From assembly GCA_002270565.1 (NCBI GenBank), contig NQMI01000004.1, positions 811,065 to 875,064 of the forward strand: a stretch of DNA of 64,000 nt. The letters are read 5' to 3'. This document shows, one piece after another, positions 32,346 to 44,869 of the stretch. A model generated the notes under the pieces. The model searched no databases. It worked only from the letters and a program-made list of their open reading frames with translations, and had not been told where the DNA came from. A program made the position numbers and the translations under genes. Source of the stretch: Stenocarpella maydis. Taxonomy: Eukaryota; Ascomycota; Sordariomycetes; Diaporthales; Diaporthaceae. The first letter of the stretch is position 1. The number at the start of each line of letters is the position of its first letter.

Positions 32346-32975
32346 ATGGAATTCGGGAACCGATCGGAACCTACGCCGCCGCAAGATTGGCGAGAGCGCA
32401 AGCACGAAATCGAGAGACAGATGAAGCGCCTGAAAAACCAGATGGCCTCGGTAAAGGCTGCGAAGAACTTCAGGAACAAGGGCGGCCCAACTATCGAGCC
32501 GCCAACTGAGGAAGAAGTGAACCGTAGCAGATCGCTCGAGGCCAGCGAGCGGAAGATCGCCGCCACGCTCCAGGAAAAATTGGAGAGGCTGCGGGAAGAG
32601 TTGGAAGAAATCAACTGGATACTTCGGACTCAGCGGCCACTCAGCAGTCAGCGCCTGAACAAAAACAGGAACCGGCAACGAGACGAAGCAGTCCGTGGCC
32701 TTCCCCCGCTGAGGCCCGAAATCAGCCCTGGGAATGTGGGCGGGTCGGATGGAGATGCAGATGACGAACTATCAGATGAATCGGACGAGGCCAGCGCACC
32801 TGTGAGATATATTACCAAGGCAGATGCAGAGCAGCAGGGACTTTGGACCAGGGGAACATCGGTTTACCAAAGTGAGGCAACCGGTGCCCTATACCTCCTT
32901 GATGGAGACGAGAAGGTCTGGTTGACAGAGGAGAACGGAGACTGCGTTATCGGTAAAAGACGCAGGACGAGTTAA
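32346..32975 (+). CDS. Coiled-coil protein of unknown function
   Basis: Intronless, 209 residues, ATG preceded by CAAA. Residues ~15-100 are highly charged and predicted helical with heptad-like spacing (ERKHEIERQMKRLKNQM; KIAATLQEKLERLREELEEI), so a coiled coil is likely. An acidic Ser/Asp linker (GGSDGDADDELSDESDEA) follows. The compact C-terminal end resembles a WW/OCRE-like turn sequence (ADAEQQGLWTRGTSVYQ then ATGALYLLDG) and finishes with a basic GKRRRTS, possibly nuclear. I do not recognise the family. The conserved-looking C-terminal block argues it is a real gene. Confidence 0.6.
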   Translation: MEFGNRSEPTPPQDWRERKHEIERQMKRLKNQMASVKAAKNFRNKGGPTIEPPTEEEVNRSRSLEASERKIAATLQEKLERLREELEEINWILRTQRPLSSQRLNKNRNRQRDEAVRGLPPLRPEISPGNVGGSDGDADDELSDESDEASAPVRYITKADAEQQGLWTRGTSVYQSEATGALYLLDGDEKVWLTEENGDCVIGKRRRTS

Positions 32976-35775
32976 TCCCAAGATGAGGCTGGTCCAAGAG
33001 ATATCACGTGATAGGAGGCTGAGCCCCGGGTCGTAAGCTGCCTTGAGGAGTATTGCGGCATGGCAACATCTCCGCAAAGGGAAGAAATAAGATAAGAAAG
33101 TTTTATTTTCTTCTCTCTCTTTCGACGGGCGGCCTCTGTCGGAGGCCGCAGGCGTAAAGTCCCTGAGGCAATGGCGATGTTGTCGGGGATACCGGTTGGC
33201 AGACTGGATTGCGGTTCCTCGGGGCGCGGTGACGGTCCCCCACGTGCCCGAACTTGGAACTTTGTGGCTGTGCCGAGACTTTGCCGCCATAATAGCCTCC
33301 CGCACCCAAGCCAGTGGCTTCTATCCAAAACAGGGGTAGGCCGAGGATGGGATGGAACTATATCAGAATAGACTCTTGGGCTTGACAGGAACGGCAGGGC
33401 TGTGGGTTTCAATTGGCCCTGACTTCTGCACGGTACGAGATGTCGAGATTGCACGAATCAAGCTTCGCAGAAATCGGCCCTCTGAAGTATGAGCTGCAGC
33501 TTTGGCCAGGCCATACACCTGGCAAGAAAGGCGAGAGGAGACTCGACGAGGATAGACGCCGTGCGGGGGCTTGAAACACCGCACTTGACCTGTTCCAGGC
33601 TATGAGCGTGGTTGGAAATGTGAACTATCCACTCGACATGGAAGTATGGCAGGGAGAGGAAGCGTCGACAGTCAGGATTAATCGCAAAGATGGACAAGTT
33701 GAGGCGGCGTGGCTCAGCAGCTCGGGCTATCCCAGGGGGGTGGAGGTTTCTGCAAGCTGTGCGCACTGCGCAGTAGTACACTAGTAATAAGAAGTTGTCA
33801 TCTAGTCTCGTTGCATATGGTGACGCAAAGATTGGATCGGATGGGCGTCCGCTGGGGCTCTGGGGTCTGGTGCGTGCTTGCTGACGTCCATCTCGGTGGT
33901 GCGTGCCTGCAGGTAGACACCTGCTTGTTCCTGAATACATACATAGTAGCGAGACAGTTGCCGTGTCTGCCGAGGTGGTAGATGGGTCGAGTCGCTGCGA
34001 ATCTGAGAGCGTGGCCCATCAGGATTGGGCCTTGGCTCCATCGTGCCCTGCTTGGGAATCGATCGTCGTGGAATCCTCGACCATCGAGGCCTCGGTCAAA
34101 GCCGAGTCGGAGTGAAAGAAAATTCCTCAGTGGAAAGAGCTTCGATGCTGCTGGCATCTTGGCATCGTAGATTGTCTGGTATCACTTCTGCTGTGCGGCA
34201 TTGGAACGTCACATTGCGTGTTGGTTGAGATGTGGCAGGACGATGGCATCCGGCGATATCGCGGTGAGCAAAAGACGGATGGGGAAGCAAATGTCAGGCC
34301 GCACCAGCTGTGCTTGCAGCAGCGTGTGCAGCTGCAGTGTAGTCGCTCAGTCGTTGTGGTGCAGTGGACGCTGCCAAACTCAAAAATGTGGCCTGAGTGA
34401 CCAATGGCCGGCCGACTTTAGCTGGCTTCACGCTGGCCCCCTTTCCTCCTGCCTTCCCTGCCAGGGCCGGCCCCACAAGGAGATGCCTCGTTGTCGCACA
34501 CCACATACAGTAGTGTACGGAGTACATCCAAGTCCACGCGGTTGGTGTGGCACAGACCAGGTTACCTCACACCACCAGACACCAACCGCAACCCCATCTC
34601 TTCCTTCCATCAGAGCCTTGGAGTTAGGTAGCAAGAACAACAGCACACTCAAGATGATGTAGCAGTGGTGACCACAAGAATCAAGCTGCAACCCAGGGCA
34701 GATCATCATCGTCGATCCTGACCGAGACTTGATAGTCGTCGCTGCGGTACCTCCCCGACGACCCTCATCAGACAAAACGCCTCAAACCCCACCCGTCCAC
34801 CTCGCGCCCAAGCTCCGCTCTTCCTCTCGCTTGTGCCTTGTCTAGTCTGGAAGACAGCCTCTCATTCGCACGGCTTCTGAGGCTGAACCCACAACGACAG
34901 CCAGTGTTAGTGTAGTCAGAGACGCGAGGCGTGGCACAACTTGTTCGTATTTACAATCTACTAGTCTACCTACAGGTATCTACTGCATCTACCTGCTGCA
35001 CATGCTGTAGCGGGCTGGCTGCTGCACGAGAGCGAGCACACGCACCAGGCGTCATCTCACCAACCAACCAACCAACCCCCGATCGTGGCGGCATCCCAGC
35101 TGTCCGGCACCCCGCCTGCGACGCCAATCCAATCCAATCCAACCCGGTTCCAGTCCCCGTCCAAGCAGTCCCAAGTCCAGCCCCAGTTGAACGACTGACC
35201 GGCCAGCCGACCCCAATCTCACCTCGTCCCATCTCTCCCTCTCTGGTTCGGTTCACATTCGCCTCAAATCCTGCTTCCAACCCTCTTGCAACCTTCACCC
35301 GTCATCCACCCTCTCGACCATGAGGGGCCGGACATACCGAACCTCACTTCGTCCATCCTCCACCGTCGCCCAGTGACAGCCCTTCCAGCTTTTGCAGCCC
35401 TTCCCGCCGCCGCTGCGCCCCGGCCGAGACGCCCGCCAACAACCGACGAGCAGCAGTCTGGTCCTGCCAGCCACCGTCGCCCCGGGTTATGAAGGCCTAA
35501 ACCCATTTGGCAGTCGGTTCCGTTGATGGCCTCATCCTGCTGTCGTCTTCCGTCGTCCTTCAGCCTCTTTGCTCTCCCTAACTGGGCCCTAGCGGATCGC
35601 CTTCAACCTCATCTCTCCCCGTCCTGTCCCGCGGCCTCCCAGCTGCGCCACCCCCGGCCAATCAGCCTCTGTCGCCAGAGACATTGATTCAACCTTGTCT
35701 TGGCGCCCGCCGCGCTCATCGAGGCCTCGCGAGATCGGCATCCAATTCTCAGCCTCACCACTCCTCTCTTCTGAC
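32976..35775. other. Long intergenic/5' region of the C2H2 gene
   Basis: 2.8 kb without a supported gene. Several open frames of 100-160 codons (for example 33458-33940 minus) lack motifs and have skewed composition. The pyrimidine-rich stretch from about 34.7 kb to 35.77 kb looks like a long 5' UTR/promoter of the downstream regulator. Confidence 0.45.
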
Positions 35776-37957
35776 ATGTCGCCCTCGCCAATCACCCGCG
35801 ACCATGTCATCATGGCTCGCGGCGCGTCGCCTGGCACCATTGCCGGTGCCGCCGTCGGCGCTGCTGCCGCCGTCATCCTCATGCTTGTGTGCAGTCTGCC
35901 ATTCATACTAAAAGCAAGGAGAAAAAGACGGCTTCAGAGACGCCAACAACAAGATGCTCTGCGACCACGAATCGACGCCTCGATGCGTCCGCGGCCAGTC
36001 TCCCAGACCTTTTCCCAGTACCCCGCCAACCAACTCTCTCAAGGCCGAATAGCCTCTACCGCGGGGACTCTCTCAGATCGCGACTCGCAAATCGGCAAAG
36101 AATATGGCCCTGACGGGATTGTGTACCATCAGGCGCCCCTTCCACCGCCTGCCGCTACGCGCCACTCTCTGCTCTCGTGCTCCCCCGCTCCCAGTGTGCC
36201 TTCCCTGGCCGAAGCAGTCGCTGCTGCCAGCCGAAATGCCTCTCCAGCAGTCGCCCAGGGCCCATTTACACCCCCACCAGAGGGGCAGCCAGACCGAAGC
36301 GGAACTTTTGGTTCTTTGACTGCGGAGCCCGAGCCCCTGTCACGGTCGGCTACGGGGAGTATCAACGGGTCACAATCGATCAAGGGCGGTGTCTTTCGCA
36401 AATTAAGTGCCAAAATCTTCACGCGAAGCACATCAAGCGGGAGCGAGCATCGAGGCACGGGCCCCAGATTATCGGATATGGATCTTGACGATGGCCGCAC
36501 CGAGGACCCGCCTGCTGTGCCGGTTTTACGTGACGATAAACCCCCAGCAGGAGGGGCCGCCGACGAGTATTACACCCAGGCAGAAGCAGACTTCCGCTCG
36601 GGAATCGGAGCACCGCTGTCGCCTCCGGAAGAGAACAAATTGCCAACGCCTGGCCCTGGCGCGGAGTTCATCTATCTCATCGGGCTGCCAGGGGCGTCTA
36701 TAGTAGGATCAGTCATGCCACAAGCTGGGAGACGACAACTTGGAAGCCCGCACGATGATGCTGTGGCCCCGCTGAGTCCCACCTCGCCTCAAGTCAAGCA
36801 CGAAGAGCTGAGCAGTGAAGAAGGCGAGCGGTCAAGGTCGTTGGAGGCCGCAAGTGAGAACTTGTCTGCGCCACCCAGAGGAGGCCTCCTCCCCTTCGAC
36901 TCCAGCCCGAAGCGGTTTGAGCCTCCACCTAGCCCATATCATCCTGCGCCTGGCACGGTCAACCCGATGGATATGATGAAACCCACCACCGCCGCCGAAC
37001 AGGCTGCCTGGGTAGATACGGAACTTTGGAAACTCGAAAACTCGCCTCCACCTCAATTTGACAATACACCTCCCCCATCCGAACCGTCCCCCCCTTCACA
37101 AGCCCAATACCAAACGCCATATCAGTCGCCACCTCCCCAGCAAGCCGAGGTCGAACCTCCATCGCAACCCGATCATCCTCATTTCCAAGCCGTTGTGCGG
37201 CACCCTACGCAGATGGACATGACCGCCAACGGGCAGGCTCTGCTCCAGCCCGATGAGCAGATTATTACAGATATCTCGGACACGTCGTCGCCTGGGTTTG
37301 ACCAATATGCATACGGCCCATCGCCTTCAAACCACACCTCACCGGAGACACGATTTACTGGGTCAAACTACACTGCTTCTCCATCACCACGATCGTCCAT
37401 CTCAAATCGTCCCTCGAGCTCCTATGAACCAACCACAGGTAATGGACCAACTGTACCCAAGACGTTGGTGCAATTTATTAACATATGCTCAGACTACTTG
37501 GAGACGACCATCAGCGGCCAGTCGCAAGGCCCTACATCAGAAGACAGAGCTTCGGCGTCGCCCAGGCCGACGTCATTCGCGTGCGAAATTTGTGGAAGCA
37601 AGTTTGACCAAGTGCACAAGTTGAAGTATGCCCCGCCTTTAATAAACATCTGGCTCATTCTATATCCACATACTTACCATACCCCACAGCCATCACAAAC
37701 GCTACCATGAACGGCCACATCAATGCCCGCAGTGTGACAAGCGGTTTGGCACAAAAACACATCTCGACCGCCACATTAACGATAAGCACAATAAGACCCG
37801 GAAATATCACTGCACGGTGACGGGGTGCGCTTATTCAAAACAAGGGGGCGGGAAGTCCTTCCCGAGGAAGGACAATTGGCGAAGACACATGCAGAACAAG
37901 CACCAACAAGTCAACCCTCCAGAGCCGGTGGAAGAGGACGCGGTCATGACCGGATAG
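35776..37957 (+). CDS. C2H2 zinc-finger protein with an N-terminal transmembrane segment
   Basis: Exon 1 is 35776-37625, the intron 37626-37689 (64 nt, GTATGC...ACAG), and exon 2 37690-37957; 705 residues. Near the N-terminus (about 18-42) is one strong hydrophobic segment, AGAAVGAAAAVILMLVCSLP, followed at once by ARRKRRLQRRQQQ, the signature of a single-pass membrane anchor with a cytosolic basic flank. A long Pro/Ser/Gln-rich disordered region follows. At the C-terminus are three zinc-finger units: CEICGSKF...HKLNHHKRYH (split by the intron), CPQCDKRFGTKTHLDRHINDKH, and a CTVTGCAYSKQGG unit ending HMQNKH. It would be a membrane-tethered transcription factor if released by proteolysis; that is inference. 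The start is the first ATG of the frame, and a second ATG 12 codons on also keeps the membrane segment. Confidence 0.88.
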
Positions 37958-39100
37958 AGAGTTTGAGCAGTAACACAGTGCCAAACTTTTGCGAATCCTC
38001 GCAGCCTTGAATCGCTCCGCTTTACGCCTGGGTTTCGGCTGAGCCAGGTTCAATCCAGGCATGGCGAGGCGAAAAATGGGATTTGAGGGGTTGAAAAGAG
38101 GGAGCTGCAAGCAATTGTGAGCCGCCTCAGGGGACCTCTCCTGGCGGACCTGAAATCAGGCTCGTCTTAATGGAGAAGCATAGGGATCCAACCCAATGCG
38201 ATGCAAGTCCGCATCTTCCCGGAGTGAGACGGCACCTTCGGCAGCGGCCTCGGCTTCTCCGCCCGGCCCTGGCTGTGTCTAACACCCTCCGCTTGACCCA
38301 GGCTAGTGGTCATGCTCCAGCGCCGAACCCAGACTACTTCATCGGAAGTTAAATATTCAGCTGGACAAGATGTGCTACCAGGCAACTAGAGTCGCCCGAC
38401 CCAGCCGCATGCAGGTTTGCGGCCCAAATATTCCACACTCGTTCCGCCATTGGCGCGTACCAAAGGAGTAAATCTTGTTATCTGAGCATAGGAACCGGCC
38501 ACGGGAATGAAACAAGCTGTCTCTGGTGACGCCTTAAATTACAGCACATAATCACTGAGATCCCTGTGAATGGAGGGCACTAGGCAGACGGTAACAGCAC
38601 AAATACCATGATTCACAAAGGCTACAGCGGAAATCAAAAAACCAGATACAAACTACATAATTGCCACGGTGCTGTGTGGGCACTTTACATCAGCTTTCAA
38701 TTGTTGAGCAAACGCAATATCTCTCTGTACACCTAAAACGCCAGGGCCCATTGTGCAGTATACATTTGTCCTGGGGCGCTCAGATGGTTGTGACTATATT
38801 TCAGAATCGACAACAGAGCAAGCGAATGTATGCCACCCGCTCCCGAGAAAAGAGCTATTCTATTTCTGGTTCCCCTGCAAAGATCTAATTGTTCATTCAA
38901 CCGAGCCTTCTAATGTGTGCTATGCGTACATTGCAAGCTCCCCACGGGGAGGGCCCTCGCTCATCATAAACCTGTCTGAGGGCGAATGTCTAAATGGGCA
39001 TCCGTTACTAGCGCCACCGGGACCGCAGCGGGCGTCGATTGCCCTAGTCTCATTTTCTTGCTGGCCTGGCTCGTCTCGCTGCATCTTTCAGGCATCGTCC
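37958..39100. other. Intergenic between convergent genes
   Basis: 3' flanks of the C2H2 gene and SSZ1. No gene seen. Confidence 0.5.
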
Positions 39101-40883
39101 TTAGGCGGACAGCGTCCCCCTCACACCGCCCTTGGCGCCGACCTCCCTGGTCTGGATGGTGACGCTCAGGTCCGCCAGGACACTTATCGTGACCTCGACC
39201 TTGCCACCCTTCTTGACGCCGCGGATGGCGGCCTCGGCGAGCGTGGAGCCGATCTTCCACACCTTCTCGCGCTTCTCCTCGTCCTCCTCGTCCTCGTCAT
39301 CGTCGTCAAAGTCGCTGTCGTCCTCGTCGGCCGCGTCCTTCTTGTCATCGCCGTTCTCCTTGGCCTTGGGCTCCGGCTTGGTGACGTGGATGTGCGTGTT
39401 GCCCTCGGCGACCTTGACGAGCACGTCGCCGCCGTCCTTGGGCGCGCTGAGGTGCACGGTCCTGCGCGCGGGGACGGCCGTCTCGGGCGCGATCACGGGC
39501 GTGAATACCTCCTCCGAGCCGTCGTCCGACAGGGCGACGACACCGATGGCGTTGGTGACGTGCGCGACGGTCGTCACGGCCGCGTGGGTGCTCTGCTCCA
39601 CGTCCTCGGTCTCGAACTCCTGGATCAGCGAGGCCTGCAGCGCGGCGCCGCGGGCCTGCAGCTCCGAAGGGTTGATGGCTGTGGGGTTGGTGGAGGGGGC
39701 GAGGATTGTCGTCGACTCGGGGAAGATGCTGCTCAGGTTCGCGGCGATGCGGGGGGTGTGCGCGGTGCCGCCGGACAGGATGATCTCGTCGACATCCAGG
39801 ACATCCAGGCCGGCCTTCTTGACGGCGCCCTCGACGAGGCGGTTGATGCCCTCGAAGACGGACCGGACGACCATCTCATAGCGCAGCCTGTTGATGGTGG
39901 AGGCGAAGTCGAACCCGTCGACCAGCGACTCGACGCTGAAGCTCGCGTTGGTTCCCAGGCTCAGTGCCTTCTTGGTGGCCTCGGCCTCGAACTTGAGCTT
40001 GGCTAGTGACCGGGCGTTCTCCCTTGGGTCCTTCTTGTGCTTCTTGATGAATTCCTTTGCGAAGTGGTCCATTAGGACCTTGTCCAGTGCAAACCCAGCA
40101 AACTCGTAGTCATGGGCAGTGGCCAGGATCGTGTACATGCCGCCGCGGCTCGCGACAACTGCAACATCGGAGCGGGTGCCGCCGAGGTCTGCCACCACAA
40201 CAATCTTGTCGGTAACCTCAGGAGCATCGGGGCGACCATCGTAGGCGAGGACCGATGCGATAGGCTCAGAAATGAGCTGCAGAATCTCAAGGTCGGCGTC
40301 GTTGGCGGCCTTGATCAGGGCGGCCTTCTGGGCATCTGTGAAATTTGTGGGCACGGTGACGACAGCGGAGGTCACCTTCTTGCCGAGGTAGTCGGAAGCA
40401 GAGCCGACGAGGCGGCGCAGGTAGCGGGTTGCGACCTCAGAAACGGTGAGTTTGGACGGGCCCTCCTCACCCTCCTTGTCCTTGGCCTCGAAAACAATAG
40501 TGCTGCCGGATTCTTGGGGGTGGGCAGAGGCGTGGTTGTGGGTTGGGTCGATGGCCTTGAAGTCTTTCCCTAGGAAGTCCTTGAAGTATGCGATAGTGTT
40601 GGTTGGGTTCCTGACCAGGAAGCTCTTTGCCTGCCCGCCATAGTACTCGTCGCCGTCGACGTAGGATAATATCGTGGGGATTTGTCGGTCTGCAGAAGCG
40701 CCGTCAGGATGTTTGATGGCCCATTCCTACCCTACCACACTCACCTCCGTCTTCATTTGCAATGACCTCTGCCTTGTCGTCGATAGTGTATGCAATAGAG
40801 CTGTTGGAGTTGCCGAAGGTGATACCAATAGCGACGCGGTCGCCGGGCTGAGGGCTGGGCCCAGTAACTCCGTTCTCACTCAT
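39101..40883 (-). CDS. SSZ1: Ribosome-associated Hsp70-like protein Ssz1
   Basis: Atypical Hsp70 that pairs with zuotin to form the ribosome-associated complex (RAC), assisting folding at the exit tunnel. Exon 1 is 40883-40745, the intron 40744-40690 (55 nt, GTGAGT...TGCAG), and exon 2 40689-39101; 575 residues. The N-terminal VAIGITFGNSNSSIAY replaces the canonical Hsp70 phosphate loop DLGTT, as known for Ssz1. ANEDGDRQIPTILSY, VVTVPTNFTDAQKAAL, VVVADLGGTRSDVAVV and ILSGGTAHTPRI follow. The short C-terminal domain contains an acidic linker (SDFDDDDEDEEDEEKRE). An ATG at 40961 in the same frame would add 26 residues; 40883 matches the family start. Divergent from RRP40. Confidence 0.95.
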
Positions 40884-41249
40884 CTGTGCGGTGGTACAAG
40901 GAAGGTCTGAGGAGGAAATCTTAGCAAGGGCAAATTTGGGATTCGCGTCCAAAAGAATCACAAGGCGAAGCAGTCGGGATGGTAGTTGATGGTGGGGTTG
41001 GAATCTTCAGCTGCGAATCTGACCGAATTTTTTTGGCTTGCTCAGAAATTCTGGCCGAGTCCCCTGCTAGAGCCTGGGCTCCCCCTGCCACCTGTGCCTC
41101 CATCGCCGGGTACGTACCTTCCCACTGATAGCGATAAGGAACCAACGTTCACCGGCAGGCAGTTGAATTTCTGGGATACAGTCCCTCCACCACCCATCTG
41201 CTGTCCTCGTCAATTGGCGCGTTGAGTTGCAAACTTGGGCCCCATCACG
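40884..41249. promoter_or_regulatory. Bidirectional promoter region, SSZ1/RRP40
   Basis: 366 bp separate the two divergent start codons, so both housekeeping genes must share this interval for their promoters and 5' UTRs. No specific factor site is claimed. Confidence 0.6.
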
Positions 41250-42048
41250 ATGTCTTCAGGCGAGGCACCTTTCGTCCTCCCAGGGGACCCAATAGACCCG
41301 TCATATATCCCCTCGCATCCCAAGAAAGCGCTCCAACTAGGCCCTGGGCTGCGACACATCCCACCTAGCACCATCCTGCCGACTGTCGCGGGGCAGCTCG
41401 TCACAGACAGGAGGAAGAACTCGCTATGGGTCGAATACAATGGTGGCAGAGTGAGTGGCCAATCTGCAGCACCCAATTCTTCCTGACTGATCATCCGTCT
41501 CTTCGTAGTACGTGCCCGCACAGGGTGACCTTGTAATCGGCCAGGTCCACCACGGCGCCGCCGACTTCTACTATGTCCAGCTCACCCCGCACACGTCCAA
41601 TGCCCTCCTCCCAGTGCTAGCCTTTGAAATGGCTACCAAAAAAACACGTCCGCAACTTGCAAACGGGCAGCTGGTCTACGCGCGGGTGTCACTGGCAAAC
41701 AAGCACATGGACGCCGAACTGGAATGCCACAACCCCGCGACCGGGAAGGCAGATGGGCTGGGCCCCCTGACGGGCGGGATGCTGTTCACGGTCTCGCTTG
41801 GCTTCGCGAGGAGACTCTTGATGCCTAAGAGCACGACCGACGGCGGCGTTGTGGTGCTCGAAGAGCTCGGCAACATGGGCCTTGGCTTTGAGATCGCGGT
41901 TGGCAGGAATGGCAAGGTGTGGGTAAACAGCGAGGCTGTGCGATCGGTTTTGGTGGTTGGCAGGGCACTCAAGGAGACTGATGAGGGCCGTCTGGACGTG
42001 GACGCCCAAAAGAAATTGGTGAAGAAGCTGGTCAGAGAGACTGTCTAG
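41250..42048 (+). CDS. RRP40: RNA exosome cap subunit Rrp40 (EXOSC3)
   Basis: Non-catalytic S1/KH subunit of the nuclear and cytoplasmic exosome, which threads RNA into the 3'-5' nuclease. Exon 1 is 41250-41450, the intron 41451-41508 (58 nt, phase 0), and exon 2 41509-42048; 246 residues, the usual size. N-terminal domain with VLPGDPIDPSYIPSHPKKAL and LGPGLRH. The S1 domain begins YVPAQGDLVIGQV and continues DFYYVQLTP and NGQLVYARVSLANKHMDAELECHNP. The C-terminal KH-like domain has FEIAVGRNGKVWVNS with the GxNG loop. Confidence 0.95.
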
Positions 42049-44750
42049 GAGGGGGGATGTGTTCGAGGCGTTGAAACGGTTTGCTTCACTTTGGAGTCTA
42101 GGAGTAATCTCTGGCATCCAATGCATCCTGATGAAGGTCTGTCTGATAGCAAATAGGTAGGTACCTCGAGATGTTGGAAGACGTGGAGCGGGTGTGACTC
42201 ACTCGAGCTGTGGCTATCCGTTGCCTCGCTGGGGTTGATGATTACACAAGGCTACAGACTAGACGACTTGGTCCATCTGCTCTGGAAAGATGAATGGAAT
42301 GGAGTAGATGAGGCAAAGATACCACAACGTAGTGGAATTGACAACAGAGTAGTACCCCTGTGAGCAGACGATTCATCCAAAGGCGATCTAAAAGTTTCCA
42401 TCTCATCTTTTTCAATGACAGTGAACCCAAGTCCTCCCGAACTACAATCGTTTGCATAAATATCCCGTAAGCCATCATCTACTAATAACGACTTATTAGA
42501 CCAGCTACAGGCCTTATTACATAATACAGATGTGCTAATAGGCTAATTATTATTAATTTAAAAAATACTATATTATATAGTTAGTTATATAATTTAAAAA
42601 GAATTATATTAAATCATCTTATATATCAAGATATAATTTAATTATCTCCTCTTATATATAAGGGTTACTAAAGGCCTTATTGTTTTAAATTAAAATATAT
42701 TAGATTAAATTATATGAGGTACTCTATAGGCTATATTTAGAGCTTATTTCTATATCTCTAGCTATTTAGATTTATATAAAGACCGTCTCTAGTTCCGCTA
42801 TTATCTTATTTGCCTGAGAATTCTTAGATTTCTTGATTTCTTATTTAGAATCCCTAATTTATATTCCTTAAAGCATTCAATACATTCTGAATAGCCTTTG
42901 CAGCTCTCCCGAATCATAATAAAAGCATTAATCTTATGGGCAAGCACTTCCAAGCCGGGGCACTCTTACCAAAAGACCGCGCTTACTTCAACCCAGACTT
43001 ACTCATTGTATTCGCAGTCCATTTCTGCTTCTATACCTCTATCAGCTCTATATATCAACAAGGAAGCGTGGTTGTCATACCTGATTGCCACATGCACTTA
43101 GTCGAATCGTATTGTCTTCTTGGTCTCGGTAGCAGGCCGGATGATTGTGTTTGAGTATGCTGTCTGGGAGACGGCGGTTTTATGTTGCCAATTTTGAGCG
43201 ATTTGCTTCAAGTCACACGGCGAAGCCATCTGCACATAGTTCTTAACGGTGTCAAACTAGGTTAAGATAGCTTCAACCTTAATGGTGAGTATCTCATAAT
43301 GCTAGCTAATCTTGAGATACTTAAGCAATCTCTTTCTTATAAACTAATTGAAGAGGCTGGCTGAGTGTCAAGCTTAATGGCTTATCAACAGCGCCAGTAC
43401 GAAGTACGCCAGAGACTATCTAGCAACAATCTAGTACTAAGACTTTTAGTGCAAAATAGTAGCTTCTTGTCACGAGAAGGAATACAGAGTCAAGGCAACT
43501 GTCCTCAATACGTCAATTAAGGTTAAGTCGGCGCTACCTTCTATCTAAGAGGAAAGGTTGCGAAGTGTTGTGAGGGCGAGGTTTTGGTCCTAGAGGGTGT
43601 GGGCGCACGGGCCACACTGGGTGACTGGGCAACTAGTGGGGCCCTCAGCACCTACGCACACACTCTCACACTTCTAAGTTAATACTAGTTTGCAGAAGTA
43701 GACTGAATAACCATGATTTAAAGCATGCATTGCAACTTTAATTATTTATTATTTATACCTCTTATTTCTATTTTATTAAAATTACTATTATCATTTCAAC
43801 TTAATAAAGGAACTTGAAAAATATGTAAATAATCGCTATAATTTAATTGTAAAAGGTATTAAATAAATAATATTAATTTTTATACTTAGTTATAAATACC
43901 TTTTAATATTAGTTAGTATCAGCACCCTAATTAACCTATCAGGATTATAATTCAGTAACTGATGTATATACTCAGAATATCAAGCGACTGTCTCAAAAAA
44001 GTTAAATACATCCTCAAGGGGCCTCGAGTGAGAAGTAATAGATTTGAGTTAGCTTGATAGCCGGGTGCGCATGTTTTCAAATATTGAGAACTGATGCAAG
44101 TTCATAAATGATACAAGCAAGTCGTTGACAGATTTCAGAGAGTCCCCAAACTGAACTGCGAAATTCATGCGTCGTCTGCAACTGACAAGATCCGTCTCTG
44201 GCTGGGAGGGAAAACAAGCGATATAGTAAATCCATTGCTATTATACCACCAGGTGTGTGTTGAATCAAGCCGCCATCTGTCAAGTCTATGCGAGCCTTCG
44301 GCTGGTATGGAATAATGCTCAGATCATAAGTCTAAAGTCTTGTTGGTTGGCCAACGGAATCTAGGGTGGGAAAATGCTCGCCTTGCAGCCTTAAGGAGTG
44401 CGGCGCAACGCCAAGGATGATTTGATTATCTTCTTAGCAAGTACCACGCAGCTTCAACCTCATCTTCCATTGTGGAAGCCACAAGAGGATTCATTCGCCC
44501 TTCAGCCGCTTCGTTGGTCGAAGGGTAACTGTGCGAGATCAGTCTTTGATCACCATTGCGACAGTGCAGTTACCGGTATCTTTTCAGCGCCCAAGCGCGG
44601 CTCAAGGAGCCATCCCGCTTCCTCCACGTGCTCAAGTAACTTATTCATTAAATGTGTATCATCTCCTCGTTGCCAGTGCACTTTCGCGATGAACCTTTAT
44701 TCTCGGGACGGCAGAGTAAATATGGCGCCTGGCGAATTTAGCTTCAAGGT
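42049..44750. other. AT-rich gene-free block, probable RIP-degraded repeats
   Basis: From about 42480 to 42900 and again from 43680 to 44000 the DNA is extremely AT-rich with many TA steps and no usable frame in any phase. Normal-composition DNA lies between. This is what old, heavily RIP-mutated transposons look like in Sordariomycetes, but no element can be identified. The plus open frame at 44398-44904 has no recognisable motif. Confidence 0.55.
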
Positions 44751-44869
44751 CTACAAGGCCCTAATGCAGAGTATGTACCTGTATTGCACCAGCCAGCGTC
44801 CTCTCTTCATTTTTGCCTTTCCTGCAAGTGAACCAGCCAACCAGTTCATTCTTACAATTCAGATACAAC

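Noticed and set aside
33458..33940. 160-codon open frame on the minus strand
   Set aside because: No recognisable domain, no good start context, and it lies in the long upstream region of the C2H2 gene with competing frames.
38753..40006. 417-codon open frame on the plus strand over SSZ1
   Set aside because: Antisense shadow of SSZ1. The Val/Asp/Leu/Gly-rich composition reflects reverse-complemented codons.
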